This document shows positions 27,994 through 36,944 of a DNA stretch of 64,000 bases, one piece after another. The translations under genes and the position numbers were made by a program. The notes under the pieces were generated by a model. The model was not told the DNA's origin and searched no databases. It saw only the letters and a program-made list of their open reading frames with translations. How positions within the stretch are numbered: position 1 is the first letter of the stretch; every line of letters begins with the position of its first letter. The stretch is from Flavobacterium sp. N2820 (GTDB lineage: Bacteria; Bacteroidota; Bacteroidia; Flavobacteriales; Flavobacteriaceae): NCBI RefSeq assembly GCF_025947285.1, contig NZ_CP110008.1, forward strand, positions 2,371,001-2,435,000, in the 5' to 3' direction.

Positions 27994-29265
27994 ATGACTA
28001 TTTTACTACTTGGTTCTGGCGGTCGTGAACATGCACTGGCTTGGAAAATGCTTCAATCTTCAAAATGTACTGCTCTTTTTGTTGCCCCTGGAAACGCAGG
28101 AACAGCATCAATTGCCAAAAACGTGGATTTGAATCCGAATGATTTTGATGCCGTTAAAGCTTTTGTTTTACAAGAAAAAGTAGCTATGGTTGTGGTAGGA
28201 CCAGAAGATCCATTGGTGTTAGGAATTTACGATTTCTTTAAAAATGATGTCCAAATCAATCATATTCCCGTAATAGGTCCATCAAAAGTGGGAGCACAAT
28301 TAGAAGGAAGTAAAGAATTTGCAAAAGAGTTTTTAGTAAAACACAACATTCCGACAGCTCGATACGAAAGTTTTACGAGAGAAACAGTGGAGCAAGGATG
28401 CCAATTTTTAGAAACATTAGAAGCACCTTACGTTTTAAAAGCAGATGGATTAGCGGCCGGAAAAGGCGTTTTAATCTTATCGGATTTGGAAGAAGCTAAA
28501 ACAGAATTGCGAAACATGTTGGTGGAAGCTAAATTTGGAGCAGCGAGTTCAAAAGTGGTCATTGAAGAATTTTTAGATGGCATCGAACTAAGTTGTTTTG
28601 TTTTAACTGATGGAAAATCATATAAAGTATTGCCAACAGCAAAAGATTACAAACGAATCGGGGAAGGCGATACCGGATTGAATACAGGCGGAATGGGTGC
28701 GGTATCTCCAGTTCCATTTGCGGATGCAGTCTTATTAGAAAAAATAGAAACCCGAATAGTTCAACCAACAATTGCTGGTTTGCAAAAAGACGGAATTGAA
28801 TATAAAGGATTTGTTTTCATCGGATTAATCAACGTGAAAGGTGAGCCAATGGTTATCGAATACAATGTTCGTATGGGTGATCCAGAAACAGAAGTGGTTA
28901 TGCCAAGATTAAAAAGTGATTTAGTTGAAATTTTTGAAGCAATTGCTCATCAAGAATTAGAGAAAATTACCTTAGAAATCGACGAAAGAGCAGCTACAAC
29001 TATTATGGTAGTTTCAGGTGGCTATCCTGAAGATTATGAGAAAGGAAAAGAGATTTTTGGACTAGAAAACATTACCGATTCTATTCCATTTCATGCAGGA
29101 ACAAAATTAGAAAACGGAAAAATTGTAAGTAATGGAGGACGTGTTATTGCTGTTACTTCTTACGGAAATGACTTTCAAGAAGCTATAAAAAAATCTTATC
29201 AAAGTATAGCAAAGCTACAATTTGATAAGATGTATTTTAGAACAGATATTGGTAAGGATTTATAA
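27994..29265 (+). CDS. purD: Phosphoribosylamine-glycine ligase
   Basis: 423 residues from the ATG at 27994 ([15 protein letters not shown]); an in-frame alternative upstream overlaps the promoter. It is an ATP-grasp enzyme joining phosphoribosylamine and glycine to give GAR in purine synthesis. [12 protein letters not shown] at the N-terminus, [12 protein letters not shown] near residue 143, [10 protein letters not shown] near 229, and [16 protein letters not shown] near 290 are all PurD hallmarks. It is monocistronic here and convergent with the small membrane protein gene, only 19 bases away. Confidence 0.97.
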   Translation: MTILLLGSGGREHALAWKMLQSSKCTALFVAPGNAGTASIAKNVDLNPNDFDAVKAFVLQEKVAMVVVGPEDPLVLGIYDFFKNDVQINHIPVIGPSKVGAQLEGSKEFAKEFLVKHNIPTARYESFTRETVEQGCQFLETLEAPYVLKADGLAAGKGVLILSDLEEAKTELRNMLVEAKFGAASSKVVIEEFLDGIELSCFVLTDGKSYKVLPTAKDYKRIGEGDTGLNTGGMGAVSPVPFADAVLLEKIETRIVQPTIAGLQKDGIEYKGFVFIGLINVKGEPMVIEYNVRMGDPETEVVMPRLKSDLVEIFEAIAHQELEKITLEIDERAATTIMVVSGGYPEDYEKGKEIFGLENITDSIPFHAGTKLENGKIVSNGGRVIAVTSYGNDFQEAIKKSYQSIAKLQFDKMYFRTDIGKDL

Positions 29266-29284
29266 TCCTTACTAATGTCTTAGA

Positions 29285-29515
29285 TTATTTTAAAAAAGAG
29301 TGTGCAGTAGTATCTTGCACATCTTCATTATTTGCTTTGAAGATGTTCAATTGTTTAATCCAATAGGTCATTGCACCACAACAGATAAGAATAAATACCC
29401 AGTTGATACTATTTGCAACCCACCAGTTACTTAATTCAAGTTCTCTTAACCAATCCATTGGTAAGAATAAAAAATCTACAAAAAGTGATTGTATTCCTTC
29501 AAAAAATGATTTCAT
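29285..29515 (-). CDS. Small membrane protein, DUF6341-type
   Basis: 76 residues, a single strong hydrophobic segment (about residues 34-52, WVFILICCGAMTYW) after an amphipathic Trp-rich N-terminus. I associate this sequence with a small flavobacterial family (DUF6341) found beside purD and a DUF6427 membrane protein; function unknown. It is divergent from the DUF6427-type gene, 46 bases apart. Codon use resembles its neighbours, and the conserved neighbourhood supports a real gene. Confidence 0.65.
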   Translation of the reverse strand: MKSFFEGIQSLFVDFLFLPMDWLRELELSNWWVANSINWVFILICCGAMTYWIKQLNIFKANNEDVQDTTAHSFLK

Positions 29516-29561
29516 TTTGATAAAGTATTATATTTACACCACAAAAATATAAAATATTCGC

Positions 29562-30491
29562 ATGATAGCAAGTGTTTTTAGTAAAACAAGACCATTTAAT
29601 TATTTACTTATCGGAATTTTGTCGTTAGTGTTCTTTATTTGGAAGACCATTATGACAGCTTCTGCAGGTGCTACTTGGTTATTTTATGTTGAAGAACTTG
29701 GTTTATTTCTTTTGGTTTTTGCTTCTATTTTTATTACAAATTTTATTGCACTAAAGAATGGATTGACCAAGAGTAACAATTATGCGTTGTTATTGTTCTT
29801 CATTTTTTTACTTTTTTTCTCCTCCTTTTTTCAAAACAAGAATATTATTATTTCAAATTTATTGTTGTTATTGGCATTAAGAAGGTTAATTTCATTAAAA
29901 TCGCTTATCGCTACAAAAGAAAAAATTTTTGATGCTTCTTTTTGGATTTTCTTAGCCGCATTGTTTCATTTTTGGAGCATTTTTTATATTGTATTGGTTT
30001 TTATTGCGGTTATTCTTCATGTTTCTAAAGATTACCGAAACTGGATTATTCCTTTTATTGCTCTATTTGCTGTTACAATTTTATTTTTTCTTGCAAATAG
30101 CCTTCTAGACAACAGCTTGCTAAGTACATTAATGAGTAAAACGTATGTAAGTTTTGACTTTTATTATTTTGATAATATTTATCAACGAATTGCTTTGGCG
30201 GTTTTTACATCCATTAGTTTGTTTGCTTTTGTTTTGCATGTTTTTGATATTCCAAATAAAGCATTGAATTTGCAATCCTCACACAAAACCATTTTATTTT
30301 CCTTTATTTTGGGCGTAGGAATTTATGTCCTTTCTGCAAATAAGAATAACGGAAGTTTAGCCTTCTGCTTCGCTCCACTAGCAATTATTGGGGCTAATTT
30401 TATCGAAAAAATAGAAAACAATTGGATCAAAGAAATCGTTGTATATTCTTTAGTGGCTTTTGGCCTTTTCTTCTTTGTGATGCAATTATAG
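29562..30491 (+). CDS. DUF6427-type polytopic membrane protein
   Basis: 309 residues with about eight to ten membrane helices over the entire length and few charged residues. It resembles a conserved but uncharacterised flavobacterial family I know as DUF6427, often next to upp. No catalytic motif is visible. Its 3' end overlaps the 3' end of upp by six bases (30486-30491). The topology loosely recalls O-antigen polymerase-type proteins, but no signature loop is present, so no function is assigned. Confidence 0.7.
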   Translation: MIASVFSKTRPFNYLLIGILSLVFFIWKTIMTASAGATWLFYVEELGLFLLVFASIFITNFIALKNGLTKSNNYALLLFFIFLLFFSSFFQNKNIIISNLLLLLALRRLISLKSLIATKEKIFDASFWIFLAALFHFWSIFYIVLVFIAVILHVSKDYRNWIIPFIALFAVTILFFLANSLLDNSLLSTLMSKTYVSFDFYYFDNIYQRIALAVFTSISLFAFVLHVFDIPNKALNLQSSHKTILFSFILGVGIYVLSANKNNGSLAFCFAPLAIIGANFIEKIENNWIKEIVVYSLVAFGLFFFVMQL

Positions 30492-31139
30492 TTTGCTTCC
30501 GTAAGCTAAATCACCAGCATCACCTAAACCGGGAACTATATAATTGTGTTCGTTTAACTTTTCATCCAAAGCCGCCACCCACAAATGACAAGTTGAAGGG
30601 ACATTTTTTTCTAAATATTCAATTCCTTCAGGTGTTGCAATAACTACTGCAATGTGAATTTCTTTAGGTTGATGTTCCAAATGTAATTTATGTAAAACAG
30701 CTACTAACGATTGTCCTGTAGCCAACATTGGGTCAATTAAAATCAAATTTTTTCCTTCAAAAGAGGGTGCTGCTTGATATTCTACCAAAATTTCAAATTG
30801 ATCATCGTTGTTATAATGATGGCGGTATGCCGAAACAAATCCATTTTCCGCATCATCAAAAAAGTTCATAAAACCTTGGTGCAAAGCTAATCCAGCTCTT
30901 AGAATCGAGCATAAAACTACAGGTTCAGCAACCGTTGTGGTGTGCTTAATGCCAAGTGGCGTTTGTACATCAATATTCTTATAATCAAGGGTTTTACTTA
31001 ATTCGTATGCCATTATTTCTCCAATACGCTCAATATTTTTTCTAAAACGCATGCTGTCTTTTTGAATGTGAACATCACGAATTTGAGCCAAAAAATGATT
31101 GAGAATACTATTTTGCTCTGAAATATAATGAATGTGCAT
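30486..31139 (-). CDS. upp: Uracil phosphoribosyltransferase
   Basis: 217 residues, a salvage enzyme converting uracil and PRPP to UMP. The PRPP-binding motif is LIDPMLATGQSL near residue 135, preceded by LCSILRAGLALHQGF and followed by the C-terminal uracil-binding YIVPGLGDAGDLAYG. Length and order of motifs are standard. It faces the DUF4254 gene head to head with 73 bases between starts and overlaps the DUF6427-type gene tail to tail. Confidence 0.95.
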   Translation of the reverse strand: MHIHYISEQNSILNHFLAQIRDVHIQKDSMRFRKNIERIGEIMAYELSKTLDYKNIDVQTPLGIKHTTTVAEPVVLCSILRAGLALHQGFMNFFDDAENGFVSAYRHHYNNDDQFEILVEYQAAPSFEGKNLILIDPMLATGQSLVAVLHKLHLEHQPKEIHIAVVIATPEGIEYLEKNVPSTCHLWVAALDEKLNEHNYIVPGLGDAGDLAYGSKL

Positions 31140-31182
31140 TGGATTTATTTTTTATTTTCAGGATAAAAGTACAAAAAATCGC

Positions 31183-31190
31183 TATTTTTG
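31183..31190 (+). promoter_or_regulatory. TAttTTTG promoter element
   Basis: TATTTTTG is 22 bases upstream of the DUF4254 gene's ATG at 31213, matching the -7 consensus. It lies in the short gap divergent to upp. Confidence 0.45.
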
Positions 31191-31212
31191 TATCAATTTT
31201 AAAGCTATAATT

Positions 31213-31818
31213 ATGTTTGCTGAATTTGCATTTCCCATTTTTGAACAAAGTATCAAAACATATCACATTGTAGACGATGTGTATCAACCAGTTGTAAATC
31301 CTTTTGAAAAAGGAACTATTGAATATTTGTTATTTGCAAAAAATTGGGTAGATACAGTACAATGGCATTATGAAGATATCGTTCGTGATCCAAATATTGA
31401 TCCTGTTGCGGCTTTGGATTTAAAACGTAAAATTGATGCATCTAACCAAGTTCGTACCGATATGGTGGAATATATTGATAGCTATTTCTTGGATAAATAC
31501 AAAGATGTTCAGGTAAAACCAGATGCAAAAATCAACACGGAAAGTCCAGCTTGGGCTATTGATCGTTTGTCGATTTTAGCATTGAAAATTTACCATATGA
31601 ACGAAGAGGCTACTCGTGCAGAAGCTACGCCAGAGCACAGAGCAAAATGTCAAGAAAAACTAAATGTTTTGTTAGACCAAAAAAACGATATGTTTACTTC
31701 AATCAGTCAATTAATTGAAGATATTGAAGCGGGTGACAAATACATGAAAGTGTACAAACAAATGAAAATGTACAACGACGAGGAGTTAAATCCGGTGTTG
31801 TATCAAAATAAAAAATAG
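31213..31818 (+). CDS. DUF4254 domain protein
   Basis: 201 residues starting at the ATG at 31213 (MFAEFAFPIFEQS); an upstream in-frame ATG at 31132 would overlap upp and its promoter. It is helical and acidic, with WAIDRLSILALKIYHM in the middle and a Gln/Asp/Glu-rich helix near the end. I recognise it as a DUF4254-type protein, a Bacteroidota family repeatedly found directly before a family 9 glycosyltransferase, as here (ten bases apart). Function unknown; no signal or membrane segment. Confidence 0.75.
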   Translation: MFAEFAFPIFEQSIKTYHIVDDVYQPVVNPFEKGTIEYLLFAKNWVDTVQWHYEDIVRDPNIDPVAALDLKRKIDASNQVRTDMVEYIDSYFLDKYKDVQVKPDAKINTESPAWAIDRLSILALKIYHMNEEATRAEATPEHRAKCQEKLNVLLDQKNDMFTSISQLIEDIEAGDKYMKVYKQMKMYNDEELNPVLYQNKK

Positions 31819-31828
31819 TCATCATTTG

Positions 31829-32866
31829 ATGTCTAAACCAAAACACATATTGGTAATAAGGCTCTCAGCCATGGGTGATGTCGCAATGATCGTTCCTGTG
31901 TTGAGAGCCTTATTTTTACAGCATCCTGAAGTAAAAATCACGGTAGTTTCTCGACCATTTTTTCAACCTTTTTTTGATGGAATTCCGAATGTGAATTTCT
32001 TTGGTGTGGATTTGAATAAACGTCACAAAGGGTTTATTGGTTTAGTGCGTTTATTTTCCGATTTACGAAAATTAAAAATTGATGTTGTTGCTGATTTACA
32101 TAATGTACTTCGTTCCAAAGTCGTTCGAACTTTATTCGCGTTAAGCGGAAAAAAAGTAGCCGCAACGGATAAAGGAAGAGCAGAAAAGAAAGCCTTGACT
32201 AGTTTAACTAACAAAGTTTTTTCTCAAGTAAAACCAATGATCGAAAGACATGTGGATACGTTCAAGCAACTTGGATTTTCTATTGATTTGTCGAATGCTC
32301 AATTTCCTGAAAAAGCTACTTTATCAGAAGAAATCCTAACAATCACAGGAACAAAAAATCAAAATTGGATTGGTATTGCACCTTTTGCACAATATGAAAG
32401 CAAAGTCTATCCAATCGATTTAATGCAAAAAGTAATAGATGGTTTGGCTCAAAATAAAAGTTATAAAATCTTTTTATTTGGTGGAGGCGAGAAAGAAATT
32501 CAATTGTTGAATCAATTGCAAAATCAACATGAAAATGTAGTTGTTTTAGCTGGAAAAACACAATTTAAACAAGAATTAGACGTGATTTCCAATTTAGACA
32601 TTATGCTTTCTATGGATTCAGGAAATGCGCATATTGCTGCTATGTTGGGCGTGAAAGTCATTACGCTTTGGGGCGCAACGCATCCTTTTGCAGGTTTCAA
32701 ACCATTTAACCAACCAGATGATTTTTGTTTGACTTCGGACAGCGCACAATATCCATTATTACCAACCTCTATTTATGGAAACAAAAAAGTGGAAGGTTAT
32801 GATAAGGTAATGAGGACGATTTTGCCTTCTCAGGTCATTGAAAAAATAAATTCCAATCTTACCTAG
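31829..32866 (+). CDS. Family 9 glycosyltransferase (heptosyltransferase-like)
   Basis: 345 residues from the ATG at 31829. It is a GT-B enzyme with ILVIRLSAMGDVAM at the N-terminus, WIGIAPFAQYESKVYP at the start of the C-terminal domain, and MDSGNAHIAAMLGVKVITLWG near residue 262, the donor-binding signature of WaaC/WaaF/WaaQ-type enzymes. It probably adds a sugar to the lipid A core in the cytosol. It is cotranscribed with the DUF4254 gene and lies outside the main polysaccharide locus, as core genes usually do. Confidence 0.87.
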   Translation: MSKPKHILVIRLSAMGDVAMIVPVLRALFLQHPEVKITVVSRPFFQPFFDGIPNVNFFGVDLNKRHKGFIGLVRLFSDLRKLKIDVVADLHNVLRSKVVRTLFALSGKKVAATDKGRAEKKALTSLTNKVFSQVKPMIERHVDTFKQLGFSIDLSNAQFPEKATLSEEILTITGTKNQNWIGIAPFAQYESKVYPIDLMQKVIDGLAQNKSYKIFLFGGGEKEIQLLNQLQNQHENVVVLAGKTQFKQELDVISNLDIMLSMDSGNAHIAAMLGVKVITLWGATHPFAGFKPFNQPDDFCLTSDSAQYPLLPTSIYGNKKVEGYDKVMRTILPSQVIEKINSNLT

Positions 32867-32880
32867 ATAAAATTGGAATT
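32849..32880. terminator. Probable terminator hairpin
   Basis: AATTCCAAT (32849-32857) pairs perfectly with ATTGGAATT (32872-32880). It overlaps the end of the GT9 gene and lies in the 35-base gap to the converging reductase gene. The loop is long and no T-run follows, so the call is tentative. Confidence 0.4.
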
Positions 32881-32901
32881 CATTCTTTGGACTTTTAGCG
32901 A

Positions 32902-33957
32902 TTAAACATCGTCAAAATCAATTTTTATTGTTGCGGTTGTTGGATGCGCTTGACAAGCCAATGTTAATCCTTCGGCTACTTCTGAATCCGTTAAAATTTG
33001 ATTTTTCTTCATGTCAGCAGCACCCTCCGTAATTCTGCAAATACAACTACTGCAAATGCCTCCTTGACAAGAATAGGGAACATCTAAACCTTGTTTTAAA
33101 GCCGCTTCTAATAAAGTTTGTTTCTGACTCATTTCGAAAGTTGTTTCTTCGTCATCTACTAAAATTGAAATTTTAGTGTGACCTTCTAATCCTTCTGATG
33201 AAGCAGTTTCTCCAAAAGATGAGGTAGAAAACAATTCGAATTTTATATCAGTAGTTGAAACATTGTTTTCTTTTAAAGTGTCTGAAACCAGATTAATCAT
33301 TTCTTCTGGCCCGCACAAATAGAATTTTGAAAACTCCATTTCAGCATGTTTATTTTTTAAAACAAAATTCACAGCCGATTTGTCAATTCTGCCAAACAAA
33401 GCATTGTCTGCCGTAGATTGACTGTATACATATTGCACAAATAAACGTCCTACATATTGCAATTGTAAATCGTGTAATTGGTTGTGGAAAATCGTGTCTT
33501 TTTCCGATTTATTTCCGTAAACCAATACAAAAGTACTGTTAGGTTCTTCTTCTAAAACCGATTTTAGAATGGAATAAACAGGTGTAATTCCGCTTCCAGC
33601 TACAAACGCAGCATAATTTTTCTGACGCTCTGCTTTTGGTTCAAAGGTGAATTTTCCTTCTGGAGTTCCTACTTCGATTACGTTTCCAACGGCTAATTTT
33701 TCATTGGCAAATTTAGAGAAGAAACCTGTTTTGATGGCTTTAACGGCAATTCGCAATTCGCCACTTTTTGGAGAAGAACAAATCGAATAGGCTCTTCTAA
33801 TTTCTTGTCCGTCCAACGTAACTTTTAAGTTTACATATTGACCGGCAACAAAAGAGTAGTATGATTTTAATTCGTCTGGAACATTAAAAAGAATCGAAAC
33901 CGCATCTGTAGTTTCTTTGATGATTTCTTTAATGCTTAATTTATAAAATGATGACAT
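32902..33957 (-). CDS. PaaE-like ferredoxin reductase (FAD / NAD(P) / 2Fe-2S)
   Basis: 351 residues in three parts: an FAD-binding barrel with RRAYSICSSP near residue 54, an NAD(P)-binding domain with GSGITPVYSILKS near 119 and CGPEEMI near 214, and a C-terminal plant-type 2Fe-2S ferredoxin with CQGGICSSC near residue 300 plus a fourth Cys near 337. This order is that of PaaE and related oxygenase reductases that pass electrons from NADPH to a partner. No paaABCD genes are nearby, so the partner is unknown, and in Bacteroidota this gene often stands alone. It is monocistronic. Confidence 0.85.
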   Translation of the reverse strand: MSSFYKLSIKEIIKETTDAVSILFNVPDELKSYYSFVAGQYVNLKVTLDGQEIRRAYSICSSPKSGELRIAVKAIKTGFFSKFANEKLAVGNVIEVGTPEGKFTFEPKAERQKNYAAFVAGSGITPVYSILKSVLEEEPNSTFVLVYGNKSEKDTIFHNQLHDLQLQYVGRLFVQYVYSQSTADNALFGRIDKSAVNFVLKNKHAEMEFSKFYLCGPEEMINLVSDTLKENNVSTTDIKFELFSTSSFGETASSEGLEGHTKISILVDDEETTFEMSQKQTLLEAALKQGLDVPYSCQGGICSSCICRITEGAADMKKNQILTDSEVAEGLTLACQAHPTTATIKIDFDDV

Positions 33958-33980
33958 TTGATTTAATTTTTTACAAAAAT

Positions 33981-34003
33981 AAAAAAAAGAACCCGAAGGT
34001 TCT
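33981..34003 (-). terminator. Terminator of the thioesterase gene
   Basis: On the minus strand AGAACC-TTCG-GGTTCT (34003-33988) is followed by eight T. The UUCG-type loop and T-run make a good intrinsic terminator four bases beyond the thioesterase stop. Confidence 0.75.
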
Positions 34004-34007
34004 CAAT

Positions 34008-34520
34008 TTATTCCATAAACAACGCTTTTAATTCCGTTGCATCACTAGGTTTCATTTTTCCAGCTAAAACTAGGCTTAATTGTTTTCTTCTTAATGCCGC
34101 TGCATAGCGTTCTTTTTCTAATTCTGTTTCTGGTTCTATTGGTGGAACAGGAATAGGTCTTCCGGTTTCATCAACTGCTACAAAAGTATAAATGGCTTCG
34201 TTGGCTTTATTTTTAATTCCTGATTCTCTGTCTTCAATCCATACATCAATAAAAATCTCCATTGAAGTATTGAAAGTTCTAGAAACTTTCGACTCCACGG
34301 TTACCACACTTCCTAACGGTATGGCTCTATTAAATGCCACATGATTTACCGAAGCTGTTACACAAATTCTACGGGAATGTCTTCTTGCGGTTATACTTGC
34401 TGCTCTATCCATACGAGCTAACAATTCTCCACCAAATAAATTGTTCAAAGGATTGGTTTCACCAGGTAAAACTAAATCGGTTAAAGTCGTTATGGATTCT
34501 GAAGGAAATTTTGGTTGCAT
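34008..34520 (-). CDS. Acyl-CoA thioesterase (hotdog fold)
   Basis: 170 residues from the ATG at 34520 (MQPKFPSESITTL); a longer reading from 34565 would add a hydrophobic stretch not seen in the family. The hotdog domain has NPLNNLFGGELLARMDRAA near residues 20-38 with the conserved Asn/Gly-Gly, and VNHVAFNRAIPLGSVVTVESKV in the second half. It hydrolyses acyl-CoA thioesters in the cytosol, as in the YciA/cytosolic ACOT group. Own terminator downstream; upstream is the SPOR protein gene in the same direction with its own terminator. Confidence 0.85.
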   Translation of the reverse strand: MQPKFPSESITTLTDLVLPGETNPLNNLFGGELLARMDRAASITARRHSRRICVTASVNHVAFNRAIPLGSVVTVESKVSRTFNTSMEIFIDVWIEDRESGIKNKANEAIYTFVAVDETGRPIPVPPIEPETELEKERYAAALRRKQLSLVLAGKMKPSDATELKALFME

Positions 34521-34568
34521 TGTTTTTTTTGCAAAGATAATGAGGAATTTGAAAACAAAATGCATAAA

Positions 34569-34590
34569 AAAATCCCAATATTGGGATTTT
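34569..34590 (-). terminator. Terminator of the HU/SPOR protein gene
   Basis: A perfect 22-base palindrome (arms AAAATCCCAAT and ATTGGGATTTT) with further T residues on the minus strand. It lies between the SPOR protein stop (34619) and the thioesterase start. Confidence 0.75.
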
Positions 34591-34618
34591 AATAATTATT
34601 ATGCAAAGTGTTAAATAT

Positions 34619-35551
34619 TTATTCTATCAACAACCAAGCTTCGGCATTGTGTGATTTTTGAATGTTTTTACGTTCAATTTGAGCTTCACTCAACGTTTTA
34701 AAGCTTGCATAAACCACAGGATATAATTTGTGATTATTCAAAGGAAGCATTTTTGCTTTTTCAAATCCAGCAGCATTTAATTCTGCAATCGCTTTTTTCG
34801 CATTTTCTTCGCTTCTATAGGCACCAGCAACTAAATGATAAGGCATTTTTTCTTCTACAACAGCTAGTTCAACAGTCTGTATTGGATTAGAAATAACAAA
34901 TGTTGCTTCTTGAATTTGTTGTTGTACTTTCTCTTGAACGTTTTTTTGAATAGCTAATGTTTGATTTTCAATTTTTTGATTGTTATAAGTTATATAACCC
35001 AAACCACCAGCACCCAACATCATTACAAAAACAGCGGCATATTTTAAATAAGAATAATCTCTTTTTCTTTCAGGAGTAAAAATAATTGGCGCTTTTTCTT
35101 CTAAAGCTTCTACTTCTTGCTTTAAAACTTCTCGGGTAATTTCAGGAGAAACAAAGCTGCTCAAACCAAACGAATCGGTTAGGTAATTAACAGTATTAGC
35201 AGGTTCAAAAACCCAATTCATTTCATTGTTAACCGAAATTTCGCCAATGTTTTTCAACACCACTCGATTGCGATTTTGAAGCAAATACGTCCATTCGTTC
35301 ACCACATCACCAATTTTGATTACGGCTAATTCGTAGGACATTTTTTCTTGTAATGCCACATGATTTGCTAATAAACCATCGTTATTTTTTACATTCGCAT
35401 TAAACGAAACCACTTTTTTAGGTGGAAAAAACGAACTCGCACTTCCAGTAACGTGAGCCGATACAGTTTCGGTTAAAAAAGCACCAAAACCAGGAACGGT
35501 AACGCATTGATAACGATATAATAAGTCAGATATGTGTTTTTCTATAAGCAT
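34619..35551 (-). CDS. HU-CCDC81 domain plus SPOR domain membrane protein
   Basis: 310 residues. The N-terminal 125 residues match the paired prokaryotic HU-CCDC81 domains (start MLIEKHISDLLYRYQCVTVPGFGAF; FNANVKNNDGLLA near 50; NRVVLKNIGEI near 96). A membrane helix follows at about 171-188, then a Gln/Lys coiled region, then a SPOR domain (about 233-310, YHLVAGAYRSEENAKKAI). SPOR domains bind denuded peptidoglycan at division septa in the periplasm, while HU-like domains would lie in the cytosol. This links a DNA-binding-like fold to the cell wall; the family is widespread in Bacteroidota and not functionally known to me. It is divergent from dprA. Confidence 0.82.
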   Translation of the reverse strand: MLIEKHISDLLYRYQCVTVPGFGAFLTETVSAHVTGSASSFFPPKKVVSFNANVKNNDGLLANHVALQEKMSYELAVIKIGDVVNEWTYLLQNRNRVVLKNIGEISVNNEMNWVFEPANTVNYLTDSFGLSSFVSPEITREVLKQEVEALEEKAPIIFTPERKRDYSYLKYAAVFVMMLGAGGLGYITYNNQKIENQTLAIQKNVQEKVQQQIQEATFVISNPIQTVELAVVEEKMPYHLVAGAYRSEENAKKAIAELNAAGFEKAKMLPLNNHKLYPVVYASFKTLSEAQIERKNIQKSHNAEAWLLIE

Positions 35552-35635
35552 AACAACAAAGTTAGATAATCAATAGTAATATCAAAATTTTATCAACAAA
35601 AATTATTAACAATTGCAATTTTTCTATAAACAATT

Positions 35636-35730
35636 GGAAGCGAATGGCTTGGGCTTTTTTGGTTTCCATGTTCCTGCTGTCCGCTCTACATGGTGCCGCT
35701 CCCATCAGGGCTATTTAGGTTTCCATTTTC
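35636..35730 (+). ncRNA. Candidate structured intergenic element upstream of dprA
   Basis: A GC-richer island in AT-rich sequence. CCATGT (35666-35671) pairs with ACATGG (35688-35693), enclosing TCCTGCTGTCCGCTCTA, followed by GCCGCTCCCATCAGGGCTA. The pattern 'CCTGCTGTCCGCT ... GCCGCT..CATCAGGGCTA' is one I remember as recurring between genes in many Flavobacteriia genomes; it may belong to the Flavo-1 RNA motif, but I could not run a covariance search. It lies between the HU/SPOR gene and the dprA start and does not look coding. It could be an RNA, a repeat, or a leader. Confidence 0.4.
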
Positions 35731-35801
35731 TTTTTTGGATTATTGCTAAAAAGAACTATTTTTGTTCTTCAATTATATGCCAAATAAATTTTATACACGC
35801 C

Positions 35802-36905
35802 ATGACACAGTCAGAATTATACCACACGCTTGCGTTAATGCAAGTGGAAGGAGTAGGAGATGTAATCGCCAAAAAACTCATCCAACATTGCGGAAACGCT
35901 ACAGAAGTCTTCGCTTCAAAAAAATCCCAACTTCAAAAAATTGAAGGCATTGGATCGGTTGTAATCAAAAATTTACACAATAAAGCTGTTTTTTCTAAAG
36001 CGGAAGCCGAACTTCAATTCATCGCTAAGGAAAATATTTCCACCACCTATTTTCTTGAAAAAAATTATCCCGAACGATTAAAACATTGTTACGACAGTCC
36101 TGTGCTTTTATTCCAAGCGGGAAACATCGATTTACAAAATCGAAAACTTTTAAGTATTGTTGGCACACGTCAAATCACTTCATATGGTATTGAATTTACC
36201 AAAAAACTTATAGAAGAAATTGCGCCATTAAATCCAATTGTTATAAGTGGTTTTGCTTATGGAGTAGATATTTATGCGCATCAAATGGCAATGGATTGTG
36301 GTTTGCAAACGATAGGTGTTTTAGCACACGGATTGAATCAAATTTATCCGAAAACGCACAAAAAGTATATGGCAAAAATGGAACAAAATGGTGGGTTTTT
36401 AACCGAATTTTGGAGTTCCAGTAATCCCGATAAAGAAAATTTTATCAAACGAAACCGCATTGTTGCCGGCATTAGTGAAGCAACTGTTGTAATTGAAAGT
36501 GCCGAAAAAGGAGGTTCGTTAGTTACAGCCAATTTAGCCAACGATTATAACAGAGATGTGTTTGCAGTCCCTGGAAGAACAACTGATAAATATAGTCAAG
36601 GTTGCAATAATTTGATTAAAACACAACGAGCCAATTTGCTTACTTCAGCAGCCGATTTAGTGTATATTTTGAATTGGGAATTGCAGCGGGAAACTCAAAA
36701 AGCAGTCCAAAAACAACTGTTTATTTCATTAACCGAAGAAGAGCAAAAAATTTATGATTACCTTCAAAAAGTGGGCAAAGAAATGATGGATATCATCGCC
36801 TTAGAATGTGATTTTCCCATTTATCGGATCTCATCTATTTTGTTGAATATGGAATTAAAAGGTGTAATAAGACCTTTACCTGGAAAAATGTTTGAGGTGA
36901 TTTAA
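35802..36905 (+). CDS. dprA: DNA-processing protein DprA
   Basis: 367 residues from the ATG at 35802 (MTQSELYHTLAL). The frame is open upstream to 35613, but that stretch crosses the structured intergenic element and encodes no DprA-like sequence. DprA binds incoming single-stranded DNA and loads RecA during transformation. N-terminal HhH-like part: VEGVGDVIAKKL and IEGIGSVV. Rossmann-like core: LSIVGTRQITSYG, SGFAYGVDIYAHQMA, KENFIKRNRIVAG, GGSLVTANLA and VFAVPGR. A C-terminal winged-helix-like domain with EEQKIYDYL is present. Length is normal. Confidence 0.94.
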   Translation: MTQSELYHTLALMQVEGVGDVIAKKLIQHCGNATEVFASKKSQLQKIEGIGSVVIKNLHNKAVFSKAEAELQFIAKENISTTYFLEKNYPERLKHCYDSPVLLFQAGNIDLQNRKLLSIVGTRQITSYGIEFTKKLIEEIAPLNPIVISGFAYGVDIYAHQMAMDCGLQTIGVLAHGLNQIYPKTHKKYMAKMEQNGGFLTEFWSSSNPDKENFIKRNRIVAGISEATVVIESAEKGGSLVTANLANDYNRDVFAVPGRTTDKYSQGCNNLIKTQRANLLTSAADLVYILNWELQRETQKAVQKQLFISLTEEEQKIYDYLQKVGKEMMDIIALECDFPIYRISSILLNMELKGVIRPLPGKMFEVI

Positions 36906-36944
36906 TTAAAAATAAACTCGTAAATTAGTACAAATTTCAAAACC

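Noticed and set aside
34521-34565. Longer thioesterase start
   Set aside because: It adds 15 residues including a hydrophobic run not found in hotdog thioesterases; MQPKFPSES fits better.
35613-35801. N-terminal extension of DprA by 63 codons
   Set aside because: The extension reads through the GC-rich structured element and has no DprA-like sequence; MTQSELYHTLAL at 35802 matches the usual N-terminus.
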